Shown here in pieces: positions 27,795-36,892 of a stretch of 64,000 bases of DNA; position 1 is the first letter of the stretch, and each line of letters begins with the position of its first letter. The stretch spans positions 124,001-188,000 of the forward strand of contig JBKBII010000005.1 in NCBI GenBank assembly GCA_046299415.1, written 5' to 3'. The notes below the pieces were generated by a model. The model was given only the letters and a program-made list of their open reading frames with translations, was not told the DNA's origin and did not search any database. This DNA is from JBKBII01 sp046299415. GTDB taxonomy: Bacteria; Pseudomonadota; Gammaproteobacteria; Ectothiorhodospirales; Ectothiorhodospiraceae. A program made the translations under genes and the position numbers.

Positions 27795-29333
27795 ATGAGT
27801 ACCGCCAACGATCTCGACGGCCAGACCGACTCAGCAACCGACGAGTCGTCCGAGAGCAGCACACTTGAACCGTTCACGGCGACGCCTCGCGTTACGCGAC
27901 CCGAGCACTCACATCGCAAGCGAGCGACGACGGCGCCCACGCATTCCAACTCGCCATCCGGAGCAGAACCCGTTTGGCGAGTGCGCATCCCCGAGCTTGC
28001 CCGCGAATTCGGGTTCGACGCCGCCGGCGTCACCCACGCCGAGATTCCTGCCGAACACCGGGCGCACCTACGCCGCTGGCTGGCGCAAGGCTCCCACGGT
28101 GACATGCGCTGGATGGCCGATCGCGCTCATCTTCGCGAGGATCCGCGCTTGCTGCGCCCGGGCAGCCTGTCCATCATCAGCCTGCGGATGAACTACTGGC
28201 CCGTGGGGCGAGCAAGTGGCTCCGATGATCCGCTCACAACCCCAGCCATCGGCGGCTCTCAACCACGGCAACACGCCCTCGCGAGTCTTGCCGCCAAGCC
28301 CGCGAGCGGACATCGACACTCAGCAACGCGCCTCGCTGCTGGTCACTCATCGCAGCTTCCGGAAAACACGAGCGGCACCGCGATTCATGACGCCACATGG
28401 GTGCTCGACCGCCCGGGCCTCGGCTACATTTCACGCTACGCGCTCGGCCGCGATTACCACAAAGTCATGCGAAGCCGGCTAAAAGCCTTCAGCGCCGCCC
28501 TCGCGCAGGCCATCGGACCCTTCGGCTACCGCGTGTTCACCGACTCCGCTCCGTTGCTCGAGAAAGCACTCGCCGAACAGGCCGGTCTCGGCTGGATCGG
28601 CAAACACACCAACCTCCTATCGAGAGACGCCGGTTCATGGTTTTTCCTCGGCGAGGTCCTCACCGATCTCCCGCCCGAGCGCCTCGGTGGCCCCGCCCAC
28701 GGCCCCCCAGCAGACCACTGCGGACGCTGCACCGCCTGCCTCGATATCTGTCCCACGCAGGCCTTTCGCGGCCCTCGCGATCTCGACGCGCGTCGCTGCA
28801 TCTCCTATCTCACCATCGAGCACGCAGGCGGAATCCCTATCGAGCTCCGCGCAGCGATTGGCAACCGTATCTACGGCTGCGACGACTGCCAACTCGTTTG
28901 CCCCTGGAACCGCTTCGCGGGCATCGCCGTCGAGCCGGATTTCTTGGTACGCCACCACCTCGACGCCCCCAGCCTGGCTGAGCTGCTCGATTGGACCGAA
29001 AAACAGTTCCTCGCCAACACCGAGGGCATGGCGATCAGGCGAATCGGCTTCTGGCGTTGGCAACGGAACTTGATCGTCGCCGCCGGCAACGCCTTGGCCG
29101 GACGCCGACCGATACGCAGCGCCGCCTTCGAGCGATCGAACGCCGGCTCACTTGGCGATACTGTGAACTCGACCATGGCCACGACACACCCTCTCTCAGC
29201 CGAATCGACGCGACAGCTTCGAACAAAGCTCACAGAGTTAAGGGCTCAGCTCGACGACAGCCTAACGGAACACACCGACTGGGCTCTTGCGCAGCGACCC
29301 GAGCACAAGCGCCGCGACACCCCGCAGGACTAG
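27795..29333 (+). CDS. queG: epoxyqueuosine reductase QueG
   Basis: Cobalamin and Fe-S dependent enzyme for the last step of queuosine synthesis in tRNA. After a divergent N-terminal part, family sequence starts with IPELAREFGFDAAGVTHAEI, followed by SHGDMRWMADR, ISRYALGRDYHKVMRSRL, the DUF1730 region, and two ferredoxin-type clusters, CGRCTACLDICPTQAF and CDDCQLVCPWN. The product from ATG 27795 has 512 residues against 379 in E. coli. The excess is an unconserved N-terminus of some 60 residues, a roughly 60-residue Ser/His/Ala-rich insertion (about residues 140-200) and a C-terminal tail. The start is uncertain: a GTG near 27978 would fit the family better, and the frame is open to 27594. 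Confidence 0.95.
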   Translation: MSTANDLDGQTDSATDESSESSTLEPFTATPRVTRPEHSHRKRATTAPTHSNSPSGAEPVWRVRIPELAREFGFDAAGVTHAEIPAEHRAHLRRWLAQGSHGDMRWMADRAHLREDPRLLRPGSLSIISLRMNYWPVGRASGSDDPLTTPAIGGSQPRQHALASLAAKPASGHRHSATRLAAGHSSQLPENTSGTAIHDATWVLDRPGLGYISRYALGRDYHKVMRSRLKAFSAALAQAIGPFGYRVFTDSAPLLEKALAEQAGLGWIGKHTNLLSRDAGSWFFLGEVLTDLPPERLGGPAHGPPADHCGRCTACLDICPTQAFRGPRDLDARRCISYLTIEHAGGIPIELRAAIGNRIYGCDDCQLVCPWNRFAGIAVEPDFLVRHHLDAPSLAELLDWTEKQFLANTEGMAIRRIGFWRWQRNLIVAAGNALAGRRPIRSAAFERSNAGSLGDTVNSTMATTHPLSAESTRQLRTKLTELRAQLDDSLTEHTDWALAQRPEHKRRDTPQD

Positions 29334-29548
29334 CACGCCATCGACGTCAAGCGCGCTCTGACCGGGACGCTGACAAGTCCTTCCGCGACATGAACCTCTC
29401 TGAAGACGCAACGTTGCCACTCGAAGAGAGCGTTGACGAAAACTGCGAAGTGGGCGCAAGCCGCGTGACATCGCAAGCCGTTGGCGAGCACGCGAGCACT
29501 GCAGAAAACAGGGCGGCGCGCTCGCGCAGCAAAGCATGTGCCGTTTCC

Positions 29549-30613
29549 CTAGCTCGCCTGCGCGGTGCGCCCCTGACCGCGACGACGCTGCGCTTGCTGC
29601 TGGCGCATCGGCGTCCCGAGAGAATCGGCTTGTACTGTCGCGACCGTCTCAGCCGGTGTCGACGCTGCGCGTGCCTGAACCTCGCGCTCAAGCCTGAACC
29701 AGATATCGTAGACCGCCGAGTGAATCGTGCCGATATCCAGCTGCACCGAATCGACAAAATCATGCACGGCGTCGTCACGGATCAGCGCATCGACATCGGC
29801 CTGCTCGACATGGCGACGGGCCTGAATCACCAAACGCAACGCCACGTCATTGCGTGGCAAACGCGCAATCGCATCTTGAACATGATGCAAACCATGAGCT
29901 ATCGCACGGGGAAAGGGCACGTCCTGCAACAAAAAGCGCACGACATCGACGCCACTGACGCGACGACGCACGTGCTGTCGATACATCTGGAACGCCGACT
30001 GCGAGCGCAGGATCGACGCCCACAGCAACCCATCGTAGGGTTCCGGATCGGCGTCCTTGCGCAAGATCGGCAGCGCGCCGACGTCGATCTGGCGCGACGC
30101 CATGTCAGCTCGCTCCAAATTGCGACCCAGGCGAATGAAGTCGTACGCCGCATCATGGCTCATCGACCCCGCCAGCAGCCCGGTCAGTGTCTGGCACCGT
30201 CGAATCACCTCTGACAAAAACTCGAAACGGCCTCGTTTCGAGATCCCCTCATCGACATGGTCGCGGGCAAACAGACGCAGCTCGTTGATGACCTCCCACG
30301 CTTCTGACGGCATGCGATCGCGTGTCGTCCGAACGTTCTCCCGTGCCGCCGTCAAAGAGCTCAGGATCGAGCTCGGGTTGTAGGTGTCGGCCAGCAGGAA
30401 CTTCACGCAGTTGCGCTCATCCTCACGCTGATAATGCTCATCGAAAATCTCATCGGTTCCGGTCACCGAGACCAGAGATTTCCAAGACAACTGCACCGAC
30501 TTCGGCATATCCAACGCCAACAGATGAAACGCGTTGACCATTCGAGCGGTGTTCTCGGCACGCTCGACATAACGCGCCATCCAGTACAGACGTTCGGCGA
30601 CTCTCGACAGCAT
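29549..30613 (-). CDS. alpha-E domain protein (DUF403), partner of an ATP-grasp ligase
   Basis: All-helical alpha-E protein of unknown biochemical role, found with circularly permuted ATP-grasp enzymes and thought to form part of a peptide-modifying or peptide-synthesising system. It begins MLSRVAERLYWMARYVERAE, the diagnostic family start, and has LSSLTAARENVRTTRDRM near 85, SHDAAYDFIRLGRNLERADM near 155 and DIGTIHSAVYDIWFRLE near 300. A Gln/Arg-rich tail ends the 354 residues. Its ATG lies one base after the stop of the ATP-grasp gene, so the two are coupled. Confidence 0.93.
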   Translation of the reverse strand: MLSRVAERLYWMARYVERAENTARMVNAFHLLALDMPKSVQLSWKSLVSVTGTDEIFDEHYQREDERNCVKFLLADTYNPSSILSSLTAARENVRTTRDRMPSEAWEVINELRLFARDHVDEGISKRGRFEFLSEVIRRCQTLTGLLAGSMSHDAAYDFIRLGRNLERADMASRQIDVGALPILRKDADPEPYDGLLWASILRSQSAFQMYRQHVRRRVSGVDVVRFLLQDVPFPRAIAHGLHHVQDAIARLPRNDVALRLVIQARRHVEQADVDALIRDDAVHDFVDSVQLDIGTIHSAVYDIWFRLEREVQARAASTPAETVATVQADSLGTPMRQQQAQRRRGQGRTAQAS

Positions 30614-30614
30614 C

Positions 30615-32063
30615 TCAGGCCTCCTCGTCGACGATCCAGGTATCTTTCGAACCCCCGCCCTGCGAGGAATTGACCACCAGCGAACCCTTGCGCATGGCCA
30701 CGCGCGTCAAGCCGCCCGCCGTCACATCAGTCCGCACGCCCTGCAGAATGAAGGGGCGCAGATCGAGGTGACGAGGCTCGATGCCATCAGACGTCACCGT
30801 TGGCGCAACCGACAGCGACAGCGTCGGCTGCGCGATATAGTTACGCGGATTCTTCTTGATGTGCTGCGCAAACTCGGCGCGCTGCTTCTTGCTCGCGTGC
30901 GGCCCGACCATCATGCCGTAGCCTCCCGACTCATTGGCCGGCTTCACGACAAGCTCATCGAGATGATCGAGGACATACGCACGATCGTCGTCGTTGACAC
31001 ATAGATACGTCGGCACATTCGGAATGATTGGTTCCGCGTCGAGGTAGTAGCGGATCATATCGGGCACGAAGGCGTACACCACCTTGTCATCCGCCACACC
31101 CGAACCCGGTGCGTTCGCCAAACCAACGTTGCCCTTGCGCCACGCGCGCATCAGACCCGGCACACCGAGAGCAGATTCAGGGTTGAAAGCCTCGGGATCC
31201 ATGAAATCATCATCGATTCGACGATAAATCACATCGACGCGCTCGAGCCCCTCGATGGTTCTGGCGTACACGCAATCATCGTCAGCCACGAGCAGGTCCG
31301 AACCTTCGACGAGCTCCGCCCCCATACGCTGCGCCAGAAACGAATGCTCGAAGTACGCCGAGTTGTAGATCCCCGGTGTCAGCACGACGACATTGGGATA
31401 GTCCGCCGGGCGCGGACTCAACGACGCCAACATGTCGAACAGCTGGCTGGGATAGTTATCGACCGGCAGCGGCGCCGAATCCTCGAACAGCTCGGGCAAC
31501 ACCCGCTTCGTCACCTGGCGGTTCTCGATCATGTACGAGACGCCAGACGGCACACGCAGATTGTCCTCGAGTACATAAAACACACCGTCAGCATCGCGCA
31601 CCAGATCGCTGCCGCAAATATGGGCCCAAACCCCATGTGGCGGTCTGATACCAACGCATTGTTTCTTGAAGTTTTTCGACTGGTCGAGCACCCATTTCGG
31701 CACGCGCCCATCAGCGAAGATACGCTGATCGTTGTAGACGTCATTGATAAAGTGATTCAGCGCCGTCACACGCTGTTCCAGACCCTCCTGCACTCGTGCC
31801 CAGTCTGAACGCGTGATCACTCGCGGAATGATGTCGAACGGCCATGCCCGATCGATGTTTTCACCCTCGGTATACACCGTGAAACTGATACCCATTTCAA
31901 GGATTGCATGCTCAGCGGCTCGCTGACGCTCAGCCAAAGCCTCCTCGCCGAACGATGCAAACAGTTTCGCGATCGCCTGAGCGCCCGGGCGCGGCTGACC
32001 TCCCGGCCCGATCAATTCATCAAAAAACTTATCGGCGTCATACGACTTCCAGTCCATCGGCAT
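30615..32063 (-). CDS. circularly permuted ATP-grasp family protein
   Basis: Predicted ATP-dependent carboxylate-amine ligase of the CP_ATPgrasp type. The 482-residue product carries the typical opening MDWKSYDADKFFDEL, FDIIPRVI near 85, GIRPPHGVWAHICGSDLVRD near 145, LEDNLRVPSGVSYMIENR near 170, LTPGIYNSAYFEHSFLAQRM near 235 and VVKPANESGGYGMMVGPHAS near 375. The ATG at 32063 (gagg site 6 nt upstream) or the one at 32057 is the start; the frame is open to 32405. Homologues usually sit with an alpha-E gene (present), a transglutaminase-like gene and sometimes an Anbu peptidase (both absent here). Confidence 0.93.
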   Translation of the reverse strand: MPMDWKSYDADKFFDELIGPGGQPRPGAQAIAKLFASFGEEALAERQRAAEHAILEMGISFTVYTEGENIDRAWPFDIIPRVITRSDWARVQEGLEQRVTALNHFINDVYNDQRIFADGRVPKWVLDQSKNFKKQCVGIRPPHGVWAHICGSDLVRDADGVFYVLEDNLRVPSGVSYMIENRQVTKRVLPELFEDSAPLPVDNYPSQLFDMLASLSPRPADYPNVVVLTPGIYNSAYFEHSFLAQRMGAELVEGSDLLVADDDCVYARTIEGLERVDVIYRRIDDDFMDPEAFNPESALGVPGLMRAWRKGNVGLANAPGSGVADDKVVYAFVPDMIRYYLDAEPIIPNVPTYLCVNDDDRAYVLDHLDELVVKPANESGGYGMMVGPHASKKQRAEFAQHIKKNPRNYIAQPTLSLSVAPTVTSDGIEPRHLDLRPFILQGVRTDVTAGGLTRVAMRKGSLVVNSSQGGGSKDTWIVDEEA

Positions 32064-32450
32064 TGGCCACCTCGCTGAAGTCCACCCTGCTAACCTTGCA
32101 GGCCCCTCGTCCCAAATGCAAAGGAGCGACGAAAAAAACGGTCCGAATCCTGCAAAAACATCGCCCTGACCATATGCGTACGCGCCGTTCCTACGTCGAA
32201 CTCCTGCCCCAGAACCATGACGCTCGCGCCCGTGAGCCCGGGGGATAGTCGTCCAGGGCTCTTCGAGACTACACGGCCGATCATTCGTATCCGCGCTCGA
32301 GGTCAACCGCGTAATCGAATGGACTCGAATCAGCTCGGACATCGTTTTGCGCAGACGCCGTCCGACCCCGCGCCGCTCGACGCAACGCCGCCCAAGCGGA
32401 ACCACTCAAACCCGGACTCGTCGCCCCGCGACGCCTAGGACTACGCCCAT
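32064..32450. other. divergent spacer upstream of the ATP-grasp gene
   Basis: About 390 bp between the ATP-grasp start and the small plus-strand gene. It has an AT-richer patch with two A-runs near 32133-32158, which may hold the ATP-grasp promoter, but no clean hexamer pair was found. Confidence 0.4.
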
Positions 32451-32879
32451 ATGCCGTCAAAACCGCCTCAAGAACCCACCACCTCGCGCGCCGGCGCTAG
32501 GGCCAACGACGCTCAGAGCACGAGCGCTACGGCACGCGACCTCGTACCGCCAGAATCCCGGCACTGCACAGAAGATTTACGTCATCTGATCAGACATCCC
32601 GCGATTCGAGCCTGCGGCTGGGCCGATCGACTATTTTTTCGCGACGCCGACTGCCGGCAACCTCGCGTCAACCCCTGTGAAGCCGTCGTCTTTCTCGCAA
32701 CAATTGCGCGATCCTACAGCACCGATACCGAGGCAAACGCGGCCCCGAACGAAGCCTTGTCTGCTGCATTGACTCACGCCGCCGCTCACCTCGACGAAAG
32801 CCGCCGCGTCTTTCTCATCGGCAACGCCCGACGCCACGAAATGCCGTTGTTCCGAACCCTGCCCGCCGCATCGAAGTGA
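32451..32879 (+). CDS. hypothetical protein (142 residues)
   Basis: Unrecognised. The first 35 residues are Pro/Ser/Thr/Ala-rich. The remainder (LRHLIRHPAIRACGWADRLF, EAVVFLATIARSY, ALTHAAAHLDESRRVFLIGN) has the hydrophobic pattern of a small helical globular protein, and codon third positions are mostly G/C. No ribosome binding site stands out at the ATG, so a later start is possible. It is the only plus-strand candidate between queG and smpB. No function can be assigned. Confidence 0.45.
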   Translation: MPSKPPQEPTTSRAGARANDAQSTSATARDLVPPESRHCTEDLRHLIRHPAIRACGWADRLFFRDADCRQPRVNPCEAVVFLATIARSYSTDTEANAAPNEALSAALTHAAAHLDESRRVFLIGNARRHEMPLFRTLPAASK

Positions 32880-33149
32880 GACCGGACAACGCGTCACCGG
32901 CCAATGCCTGAACGGGCCTGCAACCTCCGCCGCCTGTCGACACTTCCGCCCGATGCCATGCGCAAAGTTAGTCTGGTCACACCCTATCGACTCAGGCCGC
33001 GCCCGCTGATTTCGCTGGCACCCATGGGACAGCCGGCTCCGCCCCACCGTCTATCATCCAAGCACCGATGTCCAAGCACTGATGGGGCCGAACGGATCTT
33101 CACCGGATCGACATTCACCGGGCACCGGCGCTGGACAACGCGACAATCG

Positions 33150-33815
33150 CTACGCCGCAGCCTCAGCTCGCGCAGCGACCGCAACAGGTCTCGCAACGCT
33201 CGGCTTTTCGAAAACCAACAACTTCCAGTAGCCGCCGAGGTTGGCGGACTCGACCGACTGCGGCGTTACGCTGGCATCCGCGACAAAGGCATCAAGGTCC
33301 ATATCTGGGCGAAATCCGACAAAGCGCGCCGCCGGCCGCAACGCCGATTCAAGGGTCCGCAACGCCGCATTGCGCGACGAGAAGTGATTGATCACAACGA
33401 TCCTCCCACCCGGTCGGCATACACGCCACATTTCAGCGAACAGCCGACCCGGATTCGGGACAACTGACGCCACATACATGGCGACCACGCCATCGAAAAC
33501 GCCATCGCCAAAGCCAAGACGCTCGCCATCCATCTCGCACAAACCTGCAAGACAGGCTTCGCATTGACGCCCGGCACGCCGTTGCGCACGGAGGAGCATG
33601 TCGCGGGATATGTCGATCCCGGTGACGTTTATACCCTCGCCATACAACGGCAGACTCAGCCCGGTTCCAAAACCCACCTCAAGCACGCGGCCGCCCGGCA
33701 ACAAGGTCAATCGCTCGATCGCACGACGACGCCCCTGCGCGAAAACCGCCCCAAACATCCAGTCGTAGACCGATGCGTAGCGGCGATAACTTGACCGGAT
33801 ACTGCCGAGGTCCAT
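33150..33815 (-). CDS. PmtA-like class I SAM methyltransferase, probably phosphatidylethanolamine N-methyltransferase
   Basis: The 221-residue product has the Rossmann-fold SAM motif VLEVGFGTGLSLPLY near residue 44, an acidic motif GIDISRDMLLRAQ near 66, VAMYVASVVPNPGRLF near 110 and RPGGRIVVINHF near 135. Combined with the N-terminus RSSYRRYASVYDWMFGAVF, this pattern matches the PmtA family that converts phosphatidylethanolamine stepwise to phosphatidylcholine. The ATG at 33815 has ggag 6 nt upstream. The gene stands alone, with large spacers on both sides. A related methyltransferase with a different substrate remains possible. Confidence 0.85.
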   Translation of the reverse strand: MDLGSIRSSYRRYASVYDWMFGAVFAQGRRRAIERLTLLPGGRVLEVGFGTGLSLPLYGEGINVTGIDISRDMLLRAQRRAGRQCEACLAGLCEMDGERLGFGDGVFDGVVAMYVASVVPNPGRLFAEMWRVCRPGGRIVVINHFSSRNAALRTLESALRPAARFVGFRPDMDLDAFVADASVTPQSVESANLGGYWKLLVFEKPSVARPVAVAARAEAAA

Positions 33816-35006
33816 GACGTCTCCAGAGAAAATCCTAAATGCCTACCAGCGCGTTCACACCACCGACCACAGCGAACAGACTGACGCTCACGGATACAGG
33901 CGCCTGACCGCGCCGCGACCGAAGCGCCGAGCTTGTCGCTCAGCCGACTCGCTCTCGCATCAATCTCACCCGGGACATGCTGCGGTCTTTTGAGCAGCGC
34001 AGTTTTCAACAGTGCTCCGCCCACCCACAGGTCTACGCATATCGGATGCATGTTGCAGCAACGCCAAAAACGTCTTCGAACGGCTTGCACAATGTCCCTT
34101 ACCACGAATGGCTACCGGCTCGGGGGCGTAACCGCTTTGGCGCAAAGTCGCAAGCCAGAGCACGCAACCGGTCACAAGAACGTCTTTTGCGCACGAACGG
34201 CAACACCGTCAAATTCAAGATTATCAGGATTCGGTCTGGCCCGAGGGCCACATCTAATCAAGGCCACCCGGGTCGGGGCCACCCAAGGGTTTCTCAATCC
34301 TCATCCTGCTTTGGCCCGTCTTCGCAATAGGCCAGACGCGCCACGAGCATGGAAAAACTTGAACTCAAACCCGAGGAGTTCCTAGCGAAACCGTCCTACG
34401 CCACACCAAGGAAACTCTGAATCGATGGCTGCGCGGTCGCATCGCAGCCAGCCTAGCGGTGTACTCGCCTCCTCGCTCAACCAGCGGTCTCGTCCGACGT
34501 CCGAGTCACTACGACGCAGCTGCTTCGTGCTGCAGATCGCTCTCGGCCATCTTCTGCGCCCCCATCCGCCAAACCGTCAAGACAGTTGACCGATCGATTG
34601 TCGTGGCGAAACCCAGATGCCGAGGCGGATGTTCATGCAAGCATCGGCGAAGACCTAGACGAACCCGTCCGAATGTTTCAGGCGATTGATCCAAGGGTGT
34701 GGCTTTGTTCACCTCACTGAATTCTGCCTCATCCGATCATGGCTCGTCGGATCTTGGATGAACGAACGGACGCCTCGTGACACCAGAACACAGCAGCAGC
34801 GCCCCCGGGCAGCGCACTGTCGTTGCGCAAGGTCTCGCCGCACATCCGTCCCGCGTTGACTCAGATCGCGTTCGAGATTCCTGTGGCTTCCCGGTCTCGC
34901 TCCAGGTCCTTGGAAGCAACACGAACAAGGCAACCTACGACGCGCCTTGGCCCAACCCGGAGCCGCACCACCGATGCCAAGGTTTCGAGCTCTCGAGCGA
35001 ATTCAT
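33816..35006. other. longest gene-free interval (about 1.2 kb) between pmbA and the pmtA-like gene
   Basis: No convincing gene on either strand. Open frames are short, Arg/Ser/Cys-rich and unlike known proteins. Short elements seen: a tandem ggccaccc (34262-34269 and 34277-34284) around an accccgggt-like palindromic core. No transposase or tRNA was recognised. It may contain an unrecognised small RNA or a decayed gene. Confidence 0.45.
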
Positions 35007-36419
35007 TCAATCGCCGGCGACAGTCATGCGCTCAACCCACAGAGACCCGACAGCCGTCGACAAGCGCGGATCATGATCATCGCCAATCGCGACAATGCGA
35101 TCGAGCATGTCGCGCATGTCGCCCGCGATCGTGATCTCACTGACCGGATAGGCAATCTGTCCGTTTTCGATCCAGAAACCAGACGCGCCCCGCGAATAAT
35201 CGCCGGTCATCAGATTGGTACCCTGACCGATGAGCTCGGTAACGAGAAGCCCTCGACCCACCTCAGCCAACAACGCATCCAGTCCGCCGTGGTGGTTGGA
35301 CGAGACTTGGACGTTGCGAGCACCGCCGGCGTTGCCTGTCGTTTTTCGCTTCAAGCGACGAGCGGAGTAGCTATCGAGACGATACGACACGATCCGACCC
35401 GACTCGACAAAACTCTGAGTGCGCGTCGCCACGCCCTCCGAATCAAAACTAGATGACGACAGGCCGCCCTTGCGTCGCGGATCCTCAAAAATTGTCAACC
35501 ACTCGGGCCCAAGTCGCTCGCCGAGCGCATTGAGCAAGAACGATGCGCGGCGGTACTGCGCGCCACCGCCAAGCGCCCGCAGAACGGTGCCGATCAAGCC
35601 CGCAGCCAACTCGGGCACGAACACCACTGGCGCTTCGCAAGTTACGACCTTGCGTGGATCGAGACGGCGACAGGCACGCTCAGCCGCCTCTCGCCCCAGT
35701 TTCTCCGACGACCACAACGCATCGGCGCCGCGCGCACCACACCACGCATGGTCGCGCTCCATTCCGCCACCGGCGCCCCGAGCCACCAGAGAGCATCCGA
35801 GATCGTGCCGCGTGCCGCTGCGCAGACCAACGAAGCCGCTCGAGTCTGCGAGTACCGAAAAACCGTGCCGCGTCGAAACCGACGCACCCTCTGAATTCAC
35901 GACACGCGAATCAGAATCGAGGCCAAAGGCTTCAATCTCCGAAGCCAACGCGATCGCGGCATCTGCATCGATTGCCCAAGGATGATCAAGATCAAGGTCC
36001 GGAAACTCGCGCTCGTACTCGTCGCCTTCCGGCAAGCCGGCCCAAGGATCCTCCTCGACGACTCTCGCGATCGAAACCGCTGCACGCGCCGTCTCCTCAA
36101 TCGCGCCCGGCGAAAGGTCGGTTGTCGTGGTTTGCGCCTTGCGCTGCCCGCAGTACGCGACGATCGTCGCCAATTGATCGCGCTCGAACTCGAGTCGATC
36201 AAGCGTACGAGCGCGCACCTCGACCGACAATCCAACCGAGTGACCGATCGACACCTGGGCCGCCGTCGCTCCCGCGGCGTGAGCCGCTCGCACGGCCAGC
36301 TCCGCGCGCTCCGCCAACTCGCTGCCACTGTAGGACGGCACGAGTGGGTGACTTGAGCGATCGTGCCGAGCGGACGTCTGCGTCACCAATTCCGGTTTGC
36401 TCGAATCAGGCACTGGCAC
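35007..36419 (-). CDS. pmbA: metalloprotease subunit TldE (PmbA)
   Basis: TldE is the non-catalytic half of the TldD/TldE heterodimeric protease, which trims leader peptides of some modified peptides and degrades unfolded peptides. The 470-residue product shows the family segments (LAERAELAVRAAHAAGATAA, VSTRHGFSVLADSSGFVG, RRASFLLNALGERLGPEWL, FDSEGVATRTQSFVESG) and ends IAGDMRDMLDRIVAIGDD. It lacks the HExxxH motif, as expected. Start is a GTG at 36419 or 36413; both overlap the end of the upstream 86-residue gene, implying translational coupling. An ATG at 36476 lies inside that gene. Confidence 0.95.
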   Translation of the reverse strand: MPVPDSSKPELVTQTSARHDRSSHPLVPSYSGSELAERAELAVRAAHAAGATAAQVSIGHSVGLSVEVRARTLDRLEFERDQLATIVAYCGQRKAQTTTTDLSPGAIEETARAAVSIARVVEEDPWAGLPEGDEYEREFPDLDLDHPWAIDADAAIALASEIEAFGLDSDSRVVNSEGASVSTRHGFSVLADSSGFVGLRSGTRHDLGCSLVARGAGGGMERDHAWCGARGADALWSSEKLGREAAERACRRLDPRKVVTCEAPVVFVPELAAGLIGTVLRALGGGAQYRRASFLLNALGERLGPEWLTIFEDPRRKGGLSSSSFDSEGVATRTQSFVESGRIVSYRLDSYSARRLKRKTTGNAGGARNVQVSSNHHGGLDALLAEVGRGLLVTELIGQGTNLMTGDYSRGASGFWIENGQIAYPVSEITIAGDMRDMLDRIVAIGDDHDPRLSTAVGSLWVERMTVAGD

Positions 36420-36666
36420 CCCGCTTGTTGACCGAGTCGTGATGACCCCAGCGTTCCAGGTCATCCACCTCGACACCCACCCAGGTCAGGCGCCCGAGTG
36501 AATCTCGCGTCGCTCCACCCACCAGACGCTGACCCTCACCAAGCCGTACTGACTCGGCAAATCGGCGCGCCTCCGGCTCCGAACGGAACACATGCCACTG
36601 AACGATGCGATCCTCACCATGACCTGCCGGCAACGATCGCTCTTCTCCCAAGAATTCATAGCTCAT
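36406..36666 (-). CDS. small conserved-looking protein of unknown function coupled to pmbA
   Basis: An 86-residue acidic product starting MSYEFLGEERSLPAG. The ATG at 36666 is preceded by aaggagg 7 nt upstream, the best Shine-Dalgarno in the region, and its stop overlaps the pmbA GTG start, so it is very likely translated. The centre (DRIVQWHVFRSEPEARRFAE, LVGGATRDSLGRLTWVGVEV, DLERWG) looks like a compact alpha/beta domain. I recognise no family. It sits between tldD and pmbA, so a role as substrate, adaptor or regulator of the TldD/TldE protease is conceivable but unsupported beyond position. Confidence 0.75.
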   Translation of the reverse strand: MSYEFLGEERSLPAGHGEDRIVQWHVFRSEPEARRFAESVRLGEGQRLVGGATRDSLGRLTWVGVEVDDLERWGHHDSVNKRGASA

Positions 36667-36892
36667 CGAAGTTCCTCCTTGATCGGTTCCCAACGATCCA
36701 CTCGCAACGATCCGCCCTGCAAGAACCGCAGCCAATCCGATGAAAAAGCCGTCCCAGCGACGAGAATCGCCCCTAGGAACATCGCGCAAAACCACAACTA
36801 AGATTGATGCAAGCGTCGAATAGTCTGATTGGCTCGCTCGGTCCATATTGACTGCAGCGGCTGTCTAACCCAGTCCGAAGCAAATTTCGCAA

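Noticed and set aside
34509..34933. Two minus-strand frames overlapping by 4 nt (67 and 74 codons)
   Set aside because: The overlap looks gene-like, but both products are Cys/Arg-rich, start with non-ATG or poorly supported codons and resemble no protein family.
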